A stretch of 64,000 bases of DNA, taken from the NCBI RefSeq assembly GCF_014656215.1, contig NZ_BNBZ01000030.1:23763-87762 (forward strand). The letters are read 5' to 3'. Position 1 is the stretch's first letter. Each line of letters starts with the position of its first letter. The notes beneath the pieces are model-generated. The model had not been told where the DNA came from and did not search any database. It saw only the letters and a program-made list of their open reading frames with translations. Below, one piece after another: positions 8,301-16,803 of this stretch. The position numbers and the translations under genes were made by a program. This DNA is from Streptomyces zaomyceticus (GTDB lineage: Bacteria > Actinomycetota > Actinomycetes > Streptomycetales > Streptomycetaceae).

Positions 8301-8348
8301 GTCGTCCCTTCCGGAGAGCCTTCCGGGCGCGGGCGGTCACCTCACGGG

Positions 8349-8394
8349 GCCGCCCGCTCCAGGGCCGCCCGCTCCGGGGCCGCGTGCGGCGGAG
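8349..8394. repeat. Short 15-bp direct repeats
   Basis: GGGCCGCCCGCTCC appears twice in tandem, followed by a degenerate third unit GGGGCCGCGTGCGG, in the gap between cutC and the phosphotransferase gene. No function is evident. Confidence 0.4.
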
Positions 8395-8445
8395 GCCGGG
8401 AAAACACGTGGCCCGGGGCGAGGAGTGATCGTTAGCCTCCCCGGT

Positions 8446-9360
8446 ATGGCAGCCACCCCGATGCAACCCGGCGAACTCGACATCGACCCCGCGCTCGTCG
8501 AAGGCCTCGTCGCAGAGCGCTTCCCCGCGTGGGCGGCCCTGCCGGTCCGGGCCGTGGCCTCGGCCGGCACGGACAACGCGATGTTCCGGCTCGGCGACGA
8601 CCTCGTCGTACGGCTGCCCCGCGTCCCGTACGCGGCCCGCCAGATCGACAAGGAACAGCGCTGGCTGCCGCTGCTCGGCCCGCACCTGCCGCTGGACGTC
8701 CCCGTCCCGGTGGGACGGGCCGCGGCCGGCCCGGACTTCCCGTTGCCCTGGTCCGTCTACCGCTGGCTCGACGGGGACGACACGTACAACGCCCCGCTCA
8801 CCGATCTCGCCCACGCCGCCGTCGAGTTGGGCCGATTCGGCGCCGTCCTGCGCACCCTCGACGCGAGCGAAGGGCCCGCCTCCTTCCGGGGCGGCCCGGT
8901 CACGTCGTGGGAGGACGGCAACCTGCCGGGCGCGGTCCGCGACCTCGGGGCCGAGGGCCTGGTCGACGCGGAGCTCGCCACCGCCTCCTGGGAGGCGGTC
9001 CTGCGGCTCCCCCGGTGGGAGGGAGCGCCCGTCTGGATCCACGGCGACCTGCTGCCGGGCAATCTGCTCGGCCGCGAGGGCCGTCTCAGCGCCGTCATCG
9101 ACTTCGGCGGTGTCGGTACGGGCGACCCGGCCTGCGACATGATGCCCGCCTGGACCCTGTTCACCGCCGACACCCGTCCCCTCTTCCGCGAGGCCGCGCG
9201 GGTCGACGACGCGACCTGGGCGCGCGGGCGGGGCTGGGCCCTGGCCTGGGGCCTGGTGACCGAGCACTACTACCGCGACACGAACCCGGTGCTCGCGGCC
9301 GTCGCCCGCCGCACCCGCACCGAGGCGCTCGCGGAGTACGCGGAAGCGGTCACGTCCTGA
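8446..9360 (+). CDS. Aminoglycoside phosphotransferase (APH/ChoK) family kinase
   Basis: A 304-residue protein-kinase-like small-molecule kinase. The catalytic loop HGDLLPGN is at residues 199-206 and the metal-binding IDFGG at 218-222. ATG 8446 is preferred: TTAGCCT lies a few bases before it, a leaderless arrangement common in this organism, whereas GTG 8425 lacks support. Members phosphorylate aminoglycosides, macrolides or cell metabolites such as fructosamine or choline; the substrate cannot be told from the sequence. It stands alone, convergent with the next gene. Confidence 0.85.
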   Translation: MAATPMQPGELDIDPALVEGLVAERFPAWAALPVRAVASAGTDNAMFRLGDDLVVRLPRVPYAARQIDKEQRWLPLLGPHLPLDVPVPVGRAAAGPDFPLPWSVYRWLDGDDTYNAPLTDLAHAAVELGRFGAVLRTLDASEGPASFRGGPVTSWEDGNLPGAVRDLGAEGLVDAELATASWEAVLRLPRWEGAPVWIHGDLLPGNLLGREGRLSAVIDFGGVGTGDPACDMMPAWTLFTADTRPLFREAARVDDATWARGRGWALAWGLVTEHYYRDTNPVLAAVARRTRTEALAEYAEAVTS

Positions 9361-9380
9361 CGGACGAGGCCGATCCCGCC

Positions 9381-9953
9381 TCAGCGGACGACGTCGAACA
9401 CGTTCTTCTGGATCCCGTTGGAGTACGCCTCGTGCTCGACGAGCTTCAGCTTCTGCGTGTCCTTGTCCGTCTCGCTGAACAGGCGCTTGCCCGCGCCGAG
9501 CAGCAGCGGGAAGACGAGCAGGTGGTACCGGTCGATCAGACCGGCGTCCGACAGCGCGCGGTTCAGCGAGGCGCTGCCGTGCATGATGATCGGGCCGCCC
9601 TCGGTCTCCTTCAGCGCGGCGACCTCGTCGAGCGAGCGCAGGATCGTGATCTCGCCCCAGTTGTCCACCAGGTCGTCCTCGGTGAGCGTCGTGGACACCA
9701 CGTACTTCGGCAGCGTCCGGTAGCGGGCGAAGTCCTCCATGTCCGGCCAGACCGCGCTGAACGCCTCGTAGCTGGCCCGGCCGAGCAGCATCGCGCCGGC
9801 CTCCTCCTGCTCCTGGCCCTTCAGGGCGTACGCCTCCGGAACGAAGTCCATCTCCTTGAAGGTCCAGCCCGAGTTCCGGTAGCCGGGCTCGCCGCCGGGG
9901 GCCTCCACGACACCGTCGAGCGAGACGAAGGCGGAGCTGATCAGAGTACGCAT
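9381..9953 (-). CDS. Dihydrofolate reductase family (RibD C-terminal) protein
   Basis: A 190-residue protein of the RibD_C/DHFR-like fold. It begins MRTLISSAFVSLDGVV, has LLGRASYEAF around residues 57-66, a GGPIIMHGSASL NADPH-binding stretch and PLLLGAGKRLF. These proteins are NAD(P)H-dependent reductases, mostly of unknown substrate and often annotated as YyaP/YwjB-like. True folate reduction is unlikely. It is a single gene in this window. Confidence 0.88.
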   Translation of the reverse strand: MRTLISSAFVSLDGVVEAPGGEPGYRNSGWTFKEMDFVPEAYALKGQEQEEAGAMLLGRASYEAFSAVWPDMEDFARYRTLPKYVVSTTLTEDDLVDNWGEITILRSLDEVAALKETEGGPIIMHGSASLNRALSDAGLIDRYHLLVFPLLLGAGKRLFSETDKDTQKLKLVEHEAYSNGIQKNVFDVVR

Positions 9954-10041
9954 CTGGGGTCTCCCGCAAGGTTCATGACGACTGCTCAGCCCTGACGCTC
10001 AGCAGCGGGTACAACCTATAGACCGGCGCTCCCGAAGAAAC

Positions 10042-10473
10042 TCATCGGTCGCCGGCCGATCGGTCCGCGTCGCCCTCCGGCGCGGCGACGAGCTCCACCT
10101 CGAACCCGTCGGCGTTCTCCAGATAGGCCGCGTAGACGCCCTCGCCTCCCGCGTACGGGTGACGGTCGGCGAACAGCAGCCGCCAGCCGTGCGCCGGCGC
10201 GGCGTCCACGAGCGCGTCGACGGCGGACCGGTCGCCCGCGTGGAAGGCGAGATGGTTCAGGCCGGGCCTCAGCCGGTCGTGCCGGTCCGACGTGCGGGCC
10301 GGGGACCGCTCGACGACGAGGTAGAAGGAGTCGAGCGCCCAGCTGCGACCGCCCTCCCAGCGCTGGAAGGGCCGGTACCCGAGGGCGCCGAGGAGCCAGC
10401 CGAAACTGTCCTCGGCCACGGCGAGATCCCCCACCCACACCTCGACGTGGTGCGGCGCGCCGGGTCGGCTCAC
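10042..10473 (-). CDS. VOC family protein (glyoxalase/bleomycin-resistance fold)
   Basis: A 143-residue protein starting at GTG 10473, with two beta-alpha-beta-beta-beta modules. HHVEVWVGDL and NHLAFHAGD provide the first halves and an Asn-Ala-Asp-Gly-Phe-Glu-Val-Glu stretch gives the C-terminal glutamate. His8 or His9 plus the C-terminal Glu fit a metal site. The start codon overlaps the stop of the helicase gene (GTGA), so it is translated by coupling to that gene. The substrate is unknown; the family covers glyoxalases, dioxygenases and drug-binding proteins. Confidence 0.85.
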   Translation of the reverse strand: MSRPGAPHHVEVWVGDLAVAEDSFGWLLGALGYRPFQRWEGGRSWALDSFYLVVERSPARTSDRHDRLRPGLNHLAFHAGDRSAVDALVDAAPAHGWRLLFADRHPYAGGEGVYAAYLENADGFEVELVAAPEGDADRSAGDR

Positions 10474-12509
10474 ACCTGCTCCAACTGCGGTGGAACGGGG
10501 GCGGAGTGGAGGACGGTCAGCCCGGACACGGCACGGGTCAGCGCCACGTACAGCCGACGCAGACCGGTCCGCTCGTCGGGTTCGCCGTCGACGACCGCCG
10601 CCGGCTCGTCCAGGACCACGTAGTCGTACTCCAGACCCTTCGCGAGCGAGGCCGGGACCAGGGTCAGACGGGACTCGGCCGTCGTCTCCTCGCCGGGGGA
10701 GAGGTACGCGAGCCCGGCGGCCGTCAGCGCCTCCGCGAGCGGGGCGATCCGTGCGTCGGCGGCGATCAGCCCGATGGAGCCCTCGTGGGCGAGTGCCTCG
10801 GCGCAGGCCGCGACGACGTCCCCGTCCAGGGTGTCCGTGTGCCGGATCTCCAGCGAGCCGGGGTTCTCCCGCACCGACTCCACCGCCGCGAGCCCCGGCG
10901 ACATGTGCGGCAGGAGCCGCGAGGCGTACGCGATCACCTCGCGCGGCACGCGGAAACCGGCGGTCAGCTCCTCCACCACCGCCTCCGGCTTCCCGAGGTG
11001 CCCGAGCGCCTCCGCCCAGCTCGTCGTCGCCCACGGGGTCGTCCCCTGCGCGAGGTCGCCGAGGATCGTCGCCGAGCCGGTCGTGCAGCGCCTGCCCACC
11101 GCCCGGTACTGCATCGGGGACAGGTCCTGCGCCTCGTCGAGGACGACGTGGCCGAGCGAATGCGTCCGCTCCACCAGGTCGTGTGCCTCGTCGACGAGGA
11201 CCGCGTCCGCCGCCGACCACTTCGCCGTCCTCACGCTCCGGGCGGGCTTCGCCCAGAGCAGCAGCTTCTGCTCGTCCTCGGTGAACAGTCCCTCGGCGTG
11301 CTCCGCGAGGAACTCCGCGTCGCTCAGCAGCCGGAGCACCAGCTTCGCCGGCTCCACCGGCGGCCAGCACTCCTTCACGACCGCCTTCACGGCGGTGTTC
11401 CGCGCGACCGCGTTCTGCACCCGGTCGTCGGGGGCTTCGCCCGCCTGCTCCATCCGGACCAGGACCGCGTGCGCGATGCGCTGCGGAAGGGCCTCGCGGG
11501 CGGCCCCGTACCGGATGTCGCGGTCGATCAACTCCTGGACGATCTCTTCGAGTTCGTACGCGGGTACCCGCCAGCGGCGCGAACCGCGCACCACCATGAG
11601 GGACTCCTTCGGCAGCGCCACGTGCGAACGCACCGCCCGTCGCAGCAGCTCCGCCATCCGGGCGTCGCCCTTGAGGACGGCGGTGGCGGCCTCGTCCGCG
11701 CCCCGCACCTCGACCTGCCCGCCGACGAGATCGTCGACGGTGGCCTGCTTGACCTCCAGCTCGCCGAGTGCGGGCAGGACCTGCTCGATGTAGTGCAGGA
11801 AGGACCGGTTGGGGCCGATGACCAGGGTTCCGGTCCGGGCGAGCCGCTCGCGGTGCGCGTACAGCAGGTAGGCGACACGGTGCAGACCGACGGCGGTCTT
11901 ACCGGTACCGGGTCCCCCCTGCACGCACACGGTCCCGGAGAGATCGGAGCGGACGATCCCGTCCTGCTCCGGCTGGATCGTGGCGACGATGTCCCGCATC
12001 GGGCCGACACGCGGCCGTTCGATCTCCGCCTGGAGCAGCCGGCTGGTCCGTTCGAGCTCCTCGGGGTCGGAGAGGTGCTCGTCCTCGTACGCGGTGAGCT
12101 CGCCGCCCGTGTACCCGAAGCGCCGGCGCAGGCCGACGTCCTGCGGGTCCTTCTTCGACGCCTGGTAGTACGGCTGCGAGACCGGTGCGCGCCAGTCGAT
12201 CACCATCGGGTCGCCGCCGGCGTCGTGCACGTGCCGCCGCCCGATGTAGAAGCGCTGCCCCTCCTGCGTGGTGTGCAGATAGTCGAGCCGCCCGAAGAAC
12301 AGCGGGGTGTGGGACAGGTCGGCGAGCGCCTTGATGCGGTCCTCGATCTGCCGGCCCAGCACCACCGCGTTGACCCAGTTCGCGGTGACGTCCTTGATGT
12401 CGAGCGCCTCCACGTCCTCGCGCATCGCGCGCAGGGCGGCGCGGGAGGAGGTCAGATGGGCGCGTTCGCGAGCGAGCGGATCGTCGGACGCGGGCACGGA
12501 CACGGACAC
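10470..12509 (-). CDS. HelD/HelR-like SF1 ATPase acting on RNA polymerase
   Basis: A 679-residue UvrD-like protein with a coiled-coil-forming N-terminal arm (about residues 10-75), then VIDWRAPVSQPYY, Walker A GGPGTGKT at 198-205 and, near the end, motifs of the 2A domain. This layout is that of HelD, which removes stalled RNA polymerase, and of Streptomyces HelR, which frees polymerase from rifamycins. No rifamycin-associated element palindrome is visible upstream, so the ordinary HelD role is at least as likely. It is the first gene of a two-gene unit with the VOC gene. The 271 bp upstream hold only promoter-type sequence. Confidence 0.85.
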   Translation of the reverse strand: MSVSVPASDDPLARERAHLTSSRAALRAMREDVEALDIKDVTANWVNAVVLGRQIEDRIKALADLSHTPLFFGRLDYLHTTQEGQRFYIGRRHVHDAGGDPMVIDWRAPVSQPYYQASKKDPQDVGLRRRFGYTGGELTAYEDEHLSDPEELERTSRLLQAEIERPRVGPMRDIVATIQPEQDGIVRSDLSGTVCVQGGPGTGKTAVGLHRVAYLLYAHRERLARTGTLVIGPNRSFLHYIEQVLPALGELEVKQATVDDLVGGQVEVRGADEAATAVLKGDARMAELLRRAVRSHVALPKESLMVVRGSRRWRVPAYELEEIVQELIDRDIRYGAAREALPQRIAHAVLVRMEQAGEAPDDRVQNAVARNTAVKAVVKECWPPVEPAKLVLRLLSDAEFLAEHAEGLFTEDEQKLLLWAKPARSVRTAKWSAADAVLVDEAHDLVERTHSLGHVVLDEAQDLSPMQYRAVGRRCTTGSATILGDLAQGTTPWATTSWAEALGHLGKPEAVVEELTAGFRVPREVIAYASRLLPHMSPGLAAVESVRENPGSLEIRHTDTLDGDVVAACAEALAHEGSIGLIAADARIAPLAEALTAAGLAYLSPGEETTAESRLTLVPASLAKGLEYDYVVLDEPAAVVDGEPDERTGLRRLYVALTRAVSGLTVLHSAPVPPQLEQV

Positions 12510-12780
12510 GGTGGAGCCTCCGGGGCGAATGCGCGGATACGCGGCTACGTGGATACACGGACACGTCGAGGTGGCCGCCGGTTACCGACCGGGCGGCGGC
12601 TCTCCACGGAGGGAGGCGGGGAAGCTGGCGAGTGTAACTCCTGAGCGGACGCGGGGGCGAGCGGATTCCCCCGTGTCCACCCCGTAGGGGACGGGGTCCG
12701 TCTCACGTCGGACCCGGACGCGCCCCCGGTTCACCCCCGAGAGCGATGTGTTCGGAATGTCCGGATTCCATGATGGAGGC

Positions 12781-12969
12781 ATGACCGCGACGACCTTCAC
12801 CCTCGTGACCACCGTGACCCGCCCCCGTGTCCGCCCGCTGAACACCGCCCTGCGCGCGATACGTGCCTTCGGCGGCGCCGCGGCCGGCGTCGTCCTGCTC
12901 GGCGACTACGGCCCGCCGGAGGCCGGGATCAGGCACCCCCGCCCTGAGTACGCCCCCGGCCCCGACTGA
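12781..12969 (+). CDS. Small hypothetical protein
   Basis: A 62-residue frame from ATG 12781, with GGAGG ending 2 bases before it. The N-terminal half is basic and rich in Thr, the middle (RAFGGAAAGVVLLGDYG) is weakly hydrophobic and the end is Pro/charged. I do not recognise it. An inverted repeat GGAAT-N6-ATTCC (12754-12769) just upstream may be an operator or 5' hairpin. Coding bias fits a Streptomyces gene, but small size leaves doubt. Confidence 0.5.
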   Translation: MTATTFTLVTTVTRPRVRPLNTALRAIRAFGGAAAGVVLLGDYGPPEAGIRHPRPEYAPGPD

Positions 12970-13017
12970 GTACGGGAGCGTCTGCCGTCACGGGACCGGC
13001 CCTGATGTGATCGGCCC

Positions 13018-13326
13018 ATGACGACGACGCCCCTCGACCCCACCGACGCTCCCGACCCCTACGCCCCGAGCCGCCGCGCCCTGCGGGTCGTCGCCGGGTG
13101 CGGATTCCTCCTGCTCGCGGCGTGCTTCGTCGCCACCGTCATGGTGGTGCTCCGCGACGCCGTCGAGGGAGACGGCGCCGCCAGGGGGTTCGTCACCGCG
13201 GCGTTCTGGACCCTGTTCCTGGGAGCCCTCTCGGGGGTGGCGGCCCTGATCGCACCCCGCAAGGGCCTGGTGATCGCCGAGTACGCCCTGGCGATCGTGG
13301 CCCCGGTCGTGGCGCTGATGGACTAG
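13018..13326 (+). CDS. Small membrane protein
   Basis: A 102-residue protein from ATG 13018 with a hydrophilic Asp/Pro-rich N terminus and three hydrophobic segments (about residues 24-46, 58-77 and 84-100). No family was recognised and no catalytic motif is present. A role in the membrane is all that can be said. Confidence 0.65.
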   Translation: MTTTPLDPTDAPDPYAPSRRALRVVAGCGFLLLAACFVATVMVVLRDAVEGDGAARGFVTAAFWTLFLGALSGVAALIAPRKGLVIAEYALAIVAPVVALMD

Positions 13327-13374
13327 GAGACGGCGCCCCGGGACCGCGCCCCGGGACCGTGCTCCGGCACCGCG

Positions 13375-15015
13375 CTACGGCGCGAGCAGCTCGTCCGCGT
13401 CGACGATCCGGTACGCGTACCCCTGCTCGGCCAGGAACCGCTGCCGGTGCGCGGCGAAGTCCTGGTCGATGGTGTCCCGGGCGACCACCGAGTAGAAGTG
13501 CGCCTGGTGACCGTCGGACTTCGGCCGCAGTACCCGTCCGAGGCGCTGCGCCTCCTCCTGGCGGGACCCGAAGGTGCCCGACACCTGGATGGCGACGGTC
13601 GCCTCCGGCAGGTCGATGGAGAAGTTCGCGACCTTCGACACGACGAGCACGCTGATCTCGCCGGTGCGGAAGGCGTCGAAGAGCTTCTCGCGCTGGGCGT
13701 TCGAGGTCTCGCCCTTGATGACGGGCGCGTCCAGGTGCTCGCCGAGCTCGTCGAGCTGGTCGATGTACTGCCCGATGACGAGGATCTGCTGCCCCTCGAA
13801 CTTCTTCACCAGGGCTTCGGTGACCTTCCGCTTCGTCGCGGTCGTGGCGCAGAAGCGGTACTTCTCCTCGGCCTCGGCGGTGGCGTAGGCGAGCCGCTCG
13901 GAGTCGGTCAGGTTGACCCGGACCTCGACGCAGTCGGCGGGCGCGATGTAGCCCTGCGCCTCGATCTCCTTCCACGGCGCGTCGAACCGCTTGGGCCCGA
14001 TGAGCGAGAACACGTCGGACTCGCGCCCGTCCTCCCGGACGAGGGTCGCGGTGAGCCCGAGGCGCCGCCGGGCCTGCAGGTCGGCGGTGAACTTGAAGAC
14101 GGGCGCGGGCAGCAGGTGCACCTCGTCGTAGACGATCAGCCCCCAGTCCCGGGAGTCGAACAGCTCCAGGTGCGGGTAGATGCCCTTCCGCTTGGTGGTG
14201 AGCACCTGGTACGTGGCGATGGTGACCGGCCGGATCTCCTTCTTCGTACCGCTGTACTCGCCGATCTCGTCCTCGGTCAGCGAGGTCCGCTTCACCAGCT
14301 CGTGCTTCCACTGGCGGGCGGAGACGGTGTTGGTGACGAGGATGAGCGTGGTCGCCTTGGCCTGAGCCATGGCACCCGCCCCGACCAGTGTCTTTCCGGC
14401 TCCGCAGGGCAGTACGACCACCCCGGAACCGCCGTGCCAGAACCCCTCGACGGCCTGCTTCTGGTACGGCCGCAGGGACCAGCCGTCCTCGGCGAGGTCG
14501 ATGCGGTGCGCCTCGCCGTCGACGTAGCCGGCGAGGTCCTCGGCGGGCCAGCCCAGCTTGAGCAGGGTCTGCTTGATCTGCCCGCGCTCGGAGGGGTGCA
14601 CGACGACGGTGTCGGCGTCGATCCGCTCCCCGACGAGCGGCTGAACCTTCCTCGACCGCAGGATCTCCTCGAGCACGGGCCGGTCCGTGCTGGTGAGGAC
14701 GAGTCCGTGGGTGGGGTGCTTGGACAGCGTCAGCCGCCCGTACCGGGCCATGGTCTCGGCGATGTCGACGAGCAGCGCGTGCGGGACGGGATAGCGCGAG
14801 TACTCGACGAGCGCGTCGACGACCTGCTCGGCGTCGTGCCCGGCGGCCCGCGCGTTCCACAGGCCGAGCGGCGTCAGCCGGTACGTGTGGATGTGCTCGG
14901 GCGCCCGCTCCAGTTCCGCGAAGGGCGCGATGGCCCGCCGACAGGCGTCGGCGAGCTCGTGGTCGACCTCCAGGAGCAGCGTCTTGTCACTCTGGACGAT
15001 AAGAGGTCCATTCAC
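13375..15015 (-). CDS. XPB/Rad25-like DNA helicase
   Basis: A 546-residue SF2 helicase resembling archaeal-type XPB. An N-terminal helicase-associated region (about 1-170) precedes LRPYQKQAV, Walker A GAGKT (205-209), the DEVH box (297-300), GLTAT, and the C-terminal QEEAQRLGRVLRP motif VI. GTG 15015 is chosen for the start, with AAGGA upstream; longer frames have no support. Actinobacterial XPB-like enzymes unwind DNA and are thought to aid repair. A second protein with a related N-terminal region lies at 16804-19356. Confidence 0.92.
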   Translation of the reverse strand: MNGPLIVQSDKTLLLEVDHELADACRRAIAPFAELERAPEHIHTYRLTPLGLWNARAAGHDAEQVVDALVEYSRYPVPHALLVDIAETMARYGRLTLSKHPTHGLVLTSTDRPVLEEILRSRKVQPLVGERIDADTVVVHPSERGQIKQTLLKLGWPAEDLAGYVDGEAHRIDLAEDGWSLRPYQKQAVEGFWHGGSGVVVLPCGAGKTLVGAGAMAQAKATTLILVTNTVSARQWKHELVKRTSLTEDEIGEYSGTKKEIRPVTIATYQVLTTKRKGIYPHLELFDSRDWGLIVYDEVHLLPAPVFKFTADLQARRRLGLTATLVREDGRESDVFSLIGPKRFDAPWKEIEAQGYIAPADCVEVRVNLTDSERLAYATAEAEEKYRFCATTATKRKVTEALVKKFEGQQILVIGQYIDQLDELGEHLDAPVIKGETSNAQREKLFDAFRTGEISVLVVSKVANFSIDLPEATVAIQVSGTFGSRQEEAQRLGRVLRPKSDGHQAHFYSVVARDTIDQDFAAHRQRFLAEQGYAYRIVDADELLAP

Positions 15016-15142
15016 GTGATCAGGTCCTTCCGACACCGTGCCGTTCCCGTAACGGCCAATCCTCCAGTGTGCCTGACACGGGAGACGGCTGCGGCGCCGT
15101 GAGCCCTCCCGTCCGGGACGGGGGCCTGCCGCAAGGGGGGTT

Positions 15143-15170
15143 GTTAGATGCTTAGCTAAAATGCTAAATA
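15143..15170 (+). promoter_or_regulatory. AT-rich operator/promoter of the ArsR gene
   Basis: A strikingly AT-rich patch, including TTAGATGCTTAGCTAAAATG, with the palindrome TTAGCTAA (15152-15159) and repeated GCTAA units, ends 6 bases before the ArsR start. It is the natural site for autorepression by the regulator. Confidence 0.65.
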
Positions 15171-15176
15171 CATGCC

Positions 15177-15509
15177 ATGACAGATGCTCAGGACGAGGCG
15201 GGGGCCTTCCGGGCGCTCGCCGATCCGACACGGCGCCAGATCCTCGAGGACCTCAGGGACGGTGAGCTGGCTGCCGGCGAGATCGCCGCCAGGTTCGCCA
15301 TCAGCGCGCCCTCCATCTCACGACACCTCGGCGTGCTCAAGGGCGCCGGTCTGGTCACCGAGCGGCGTGACGGCAACCGGATCCTCTACACGCTGGCCGA
15401 GGAACGCCTGGCCCTGTGCATCGGTCGGTTCCTCAGCACCGTCTGCCCCGAGCAGATCGTGCTCCGCCACACCACCTGGCGCCCCCGGGCGCAGAGCGAG
15501 GGATCATGA
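15177..15509 (+). CDS. ArsR family transcriptional regulator
   Basis: A 110-residue winged-helix regulator: RALADPTRRQILEDL (14-28), then recognition helix SAPSISRHLGVLKGAGLV (44-61) and the wing ERRDGNRILYTL. The metal-binding ELCVCDL-type motif is missing, so this belongs to the SdpR/YczG-like non-metal branch. Its stop overlaps the start of the DUF2071 gene (ATGA), so the two are co-expressed. Confidence 0.92.
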   Translation: MTDAQDEAGAFRALADPTRRQILEDLRDGELAAGEIAARFAISAPSISRHLGVLKGAGLVTERRDGNRILYTLAEERLALCIGRFLSTVCPEQIVLRHTTWRPRAQSEGS

Positions 15510-16249
15510 GGCAGCCACGACTGTCCAGCGTCATCGAACGAAGACTGCTGGTGAACTACCGGGTCGACCCCGACGCCGCGGCACGCCTGCTCCCCGAGCC
15601 GCTGCGCCCGCAGGTGGTGCGCGGACACGCGGTCGCCGGCATCTGCCTCCTGCGCCTGGGAAAGGTCCGGCCGGTCTGGGCGCCCGAGGCGCTCGGGCCG
15701 AGGAGCGAGAACGCGGCGCATCGGATCGCCGTCGAATGGGACGGGCCGGACGGCGTCGAGACCGGCGTCTACATCCCCCGCCGTGACACGGCCTCGCGGC
15801 TCAACGCCTGGGCCGGAGGCCGCGTCTTCCCCGGTGAACACGGCCGCGCCGACTTCGAGGTGCACGAGACGCCCCACCGGACGCGGGTCGCCCTGGCGAC
15901 CCGGGACGGCGACATCCGGGTGGACGTCACCGTCGAGCCGGCCGACGAACTGCACGGCAGCGAGCTGTTCCCCGATCTCGCGGCGGCCTCCCGTTTCTTC
16001 CGGGCGGGGGCGAAGGGCTTCTCGCCCACCGGCGCGGGCCACCTGGACGGCATGGAGCTCCACACCGACGCCTGGCACGTGGAGGCCGGCCGGGTCCGCG
16101 CCGCCGCGTCCTCCTTCTTCGACGACCCGGACCGCTTCCCGCCGGGGAGCGCGACCCTGGACTGCGCCCTGATCATGCGGAACGTGCCCGCCGACTGGCG
16201 GCCGCTCCCCGCGATGGCCACGGGGCGAGGCGCTCGACTCGCCGGCTGA
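15506..16249 (+). CDS. DUF2071 (YqjF-like) family protein
   Basis: A 247-residue protein from ATG 15506, overlapping the ArsR gene by 4 bases. The N-terminal SSVIERRLLVNYRVDP and LPEPLRPQVVRGHAVAGICLLRL blocks are typical of DUF2071. The function is unknown in the family. The coupling to an ArsR regulator suggests that the pair responds to one signal. Confidence 0.8.
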   Translation: MRQPRLSSVIERRLLVNYRVDPDAAARLLPEPLRPQVVRGHAVAGICLLRLGKVRPVWAPEALGPRSENAAHRIAVEWDGPDGVETGVYIPRRDTASRLNAWAGGRVFPGEHGRADFEVHETPHRTRVALATRDGDIRVDVTVEPADELHGSELFPDLAAASRFFRAGAKGFSPTGAGHLDGMELHTDAWHVEAGRVRAAASSFFDDPDRFPPGSATLDCALIMRNVPADWRPLPAMATGRGARLAG

Positions 16250-16363
16250 GCGGCACGGACCGCACCCGGCCGCCCCTCCACGCGCCCCGCCTGAGTACCC
16301 GGCTCGCGCCGGATGAGTACCGGCGCGCTGGGGCCGGACCCGCCGGGCAGGTGGGATGGAAGC

Positions 16364-16780
16364 ATGCCGAACAGCACCCGACGGCCCGCCGTCACCGCCG
16401 GAGCCCCCACCGCTGCCGCGTCCGCCACCCCCGCTGCCGGGCCGGCCGTCGCCGTCACGGCTCCCGGCGACGAGACGGACCCGCGGTGGTGGGTGGCGCC
16501 GCTCGCGGCGACGGTGGTCGCGCCTCTGCTGTCGTTCCTGGTGGCGGTGAGGGCGGACCTGTTCACCGCCCTCCCCGTCTTTCTGATCGGCGGCTTCGTC
16601 CTGCCCCTCGCGCTGGTCGTCCCGGGCTGGTGCCTCGCCCGGACGCGCCGACGCCGCCAGGCGCGGATCAATCTCGCCGCCCTCGCCTGCCTGCTCGCGG
16701 TGGCGTACCCGGCGCTGATCGGCGGCATCGGCGTGGCGATCTTCGTCGTCATGCTCCTGACGGGGAACATCCACTCCTGA
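16364..16780 (+). CDS. Hypothetical membrane protein
   Basis: A 138-residue protein from ATG 16364 (GGGA 7 bases upstream); GTG/ATG starts further up to 16313 are possible. A 40-residue Ala/Pro/Thr-rich head precedes three hydrophobic segments (about 44-63, 68-90 and 104-134) split by a short RTRRRRQAR cytoplasmic loop. It belongs to no family that I recognise. Confidence 0.65.
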   Translation: MPNSTRRPAVTAGAPTAAASATPAAGPAVAVTAPGDETDPRWWVAPLAATVVAPLLSFLVAVRADLFTALPVFLIGGFVLPLALVVPGWCLARTRRRRQARINLAALACLLAVAYPALIGGIGVAIFVVMLLTGNIHS

Positions 16781-16803
16781 CGGCCCGCCCCGGGCGTGCC
16801 CCG

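Noticed and set aside
12510..12780. Rifamycin-associated element upstream of the HelD/HelR-like gene
   Set aside because: No GGGGCTTGC-type palindrome is present, so HelR identity is not supported by regulation.
13193..14860. Long frame overlapping the XPB-like helicase in another phase
   Set aside because: It is an Arg-rich shadow typical of high-G+C sequence.
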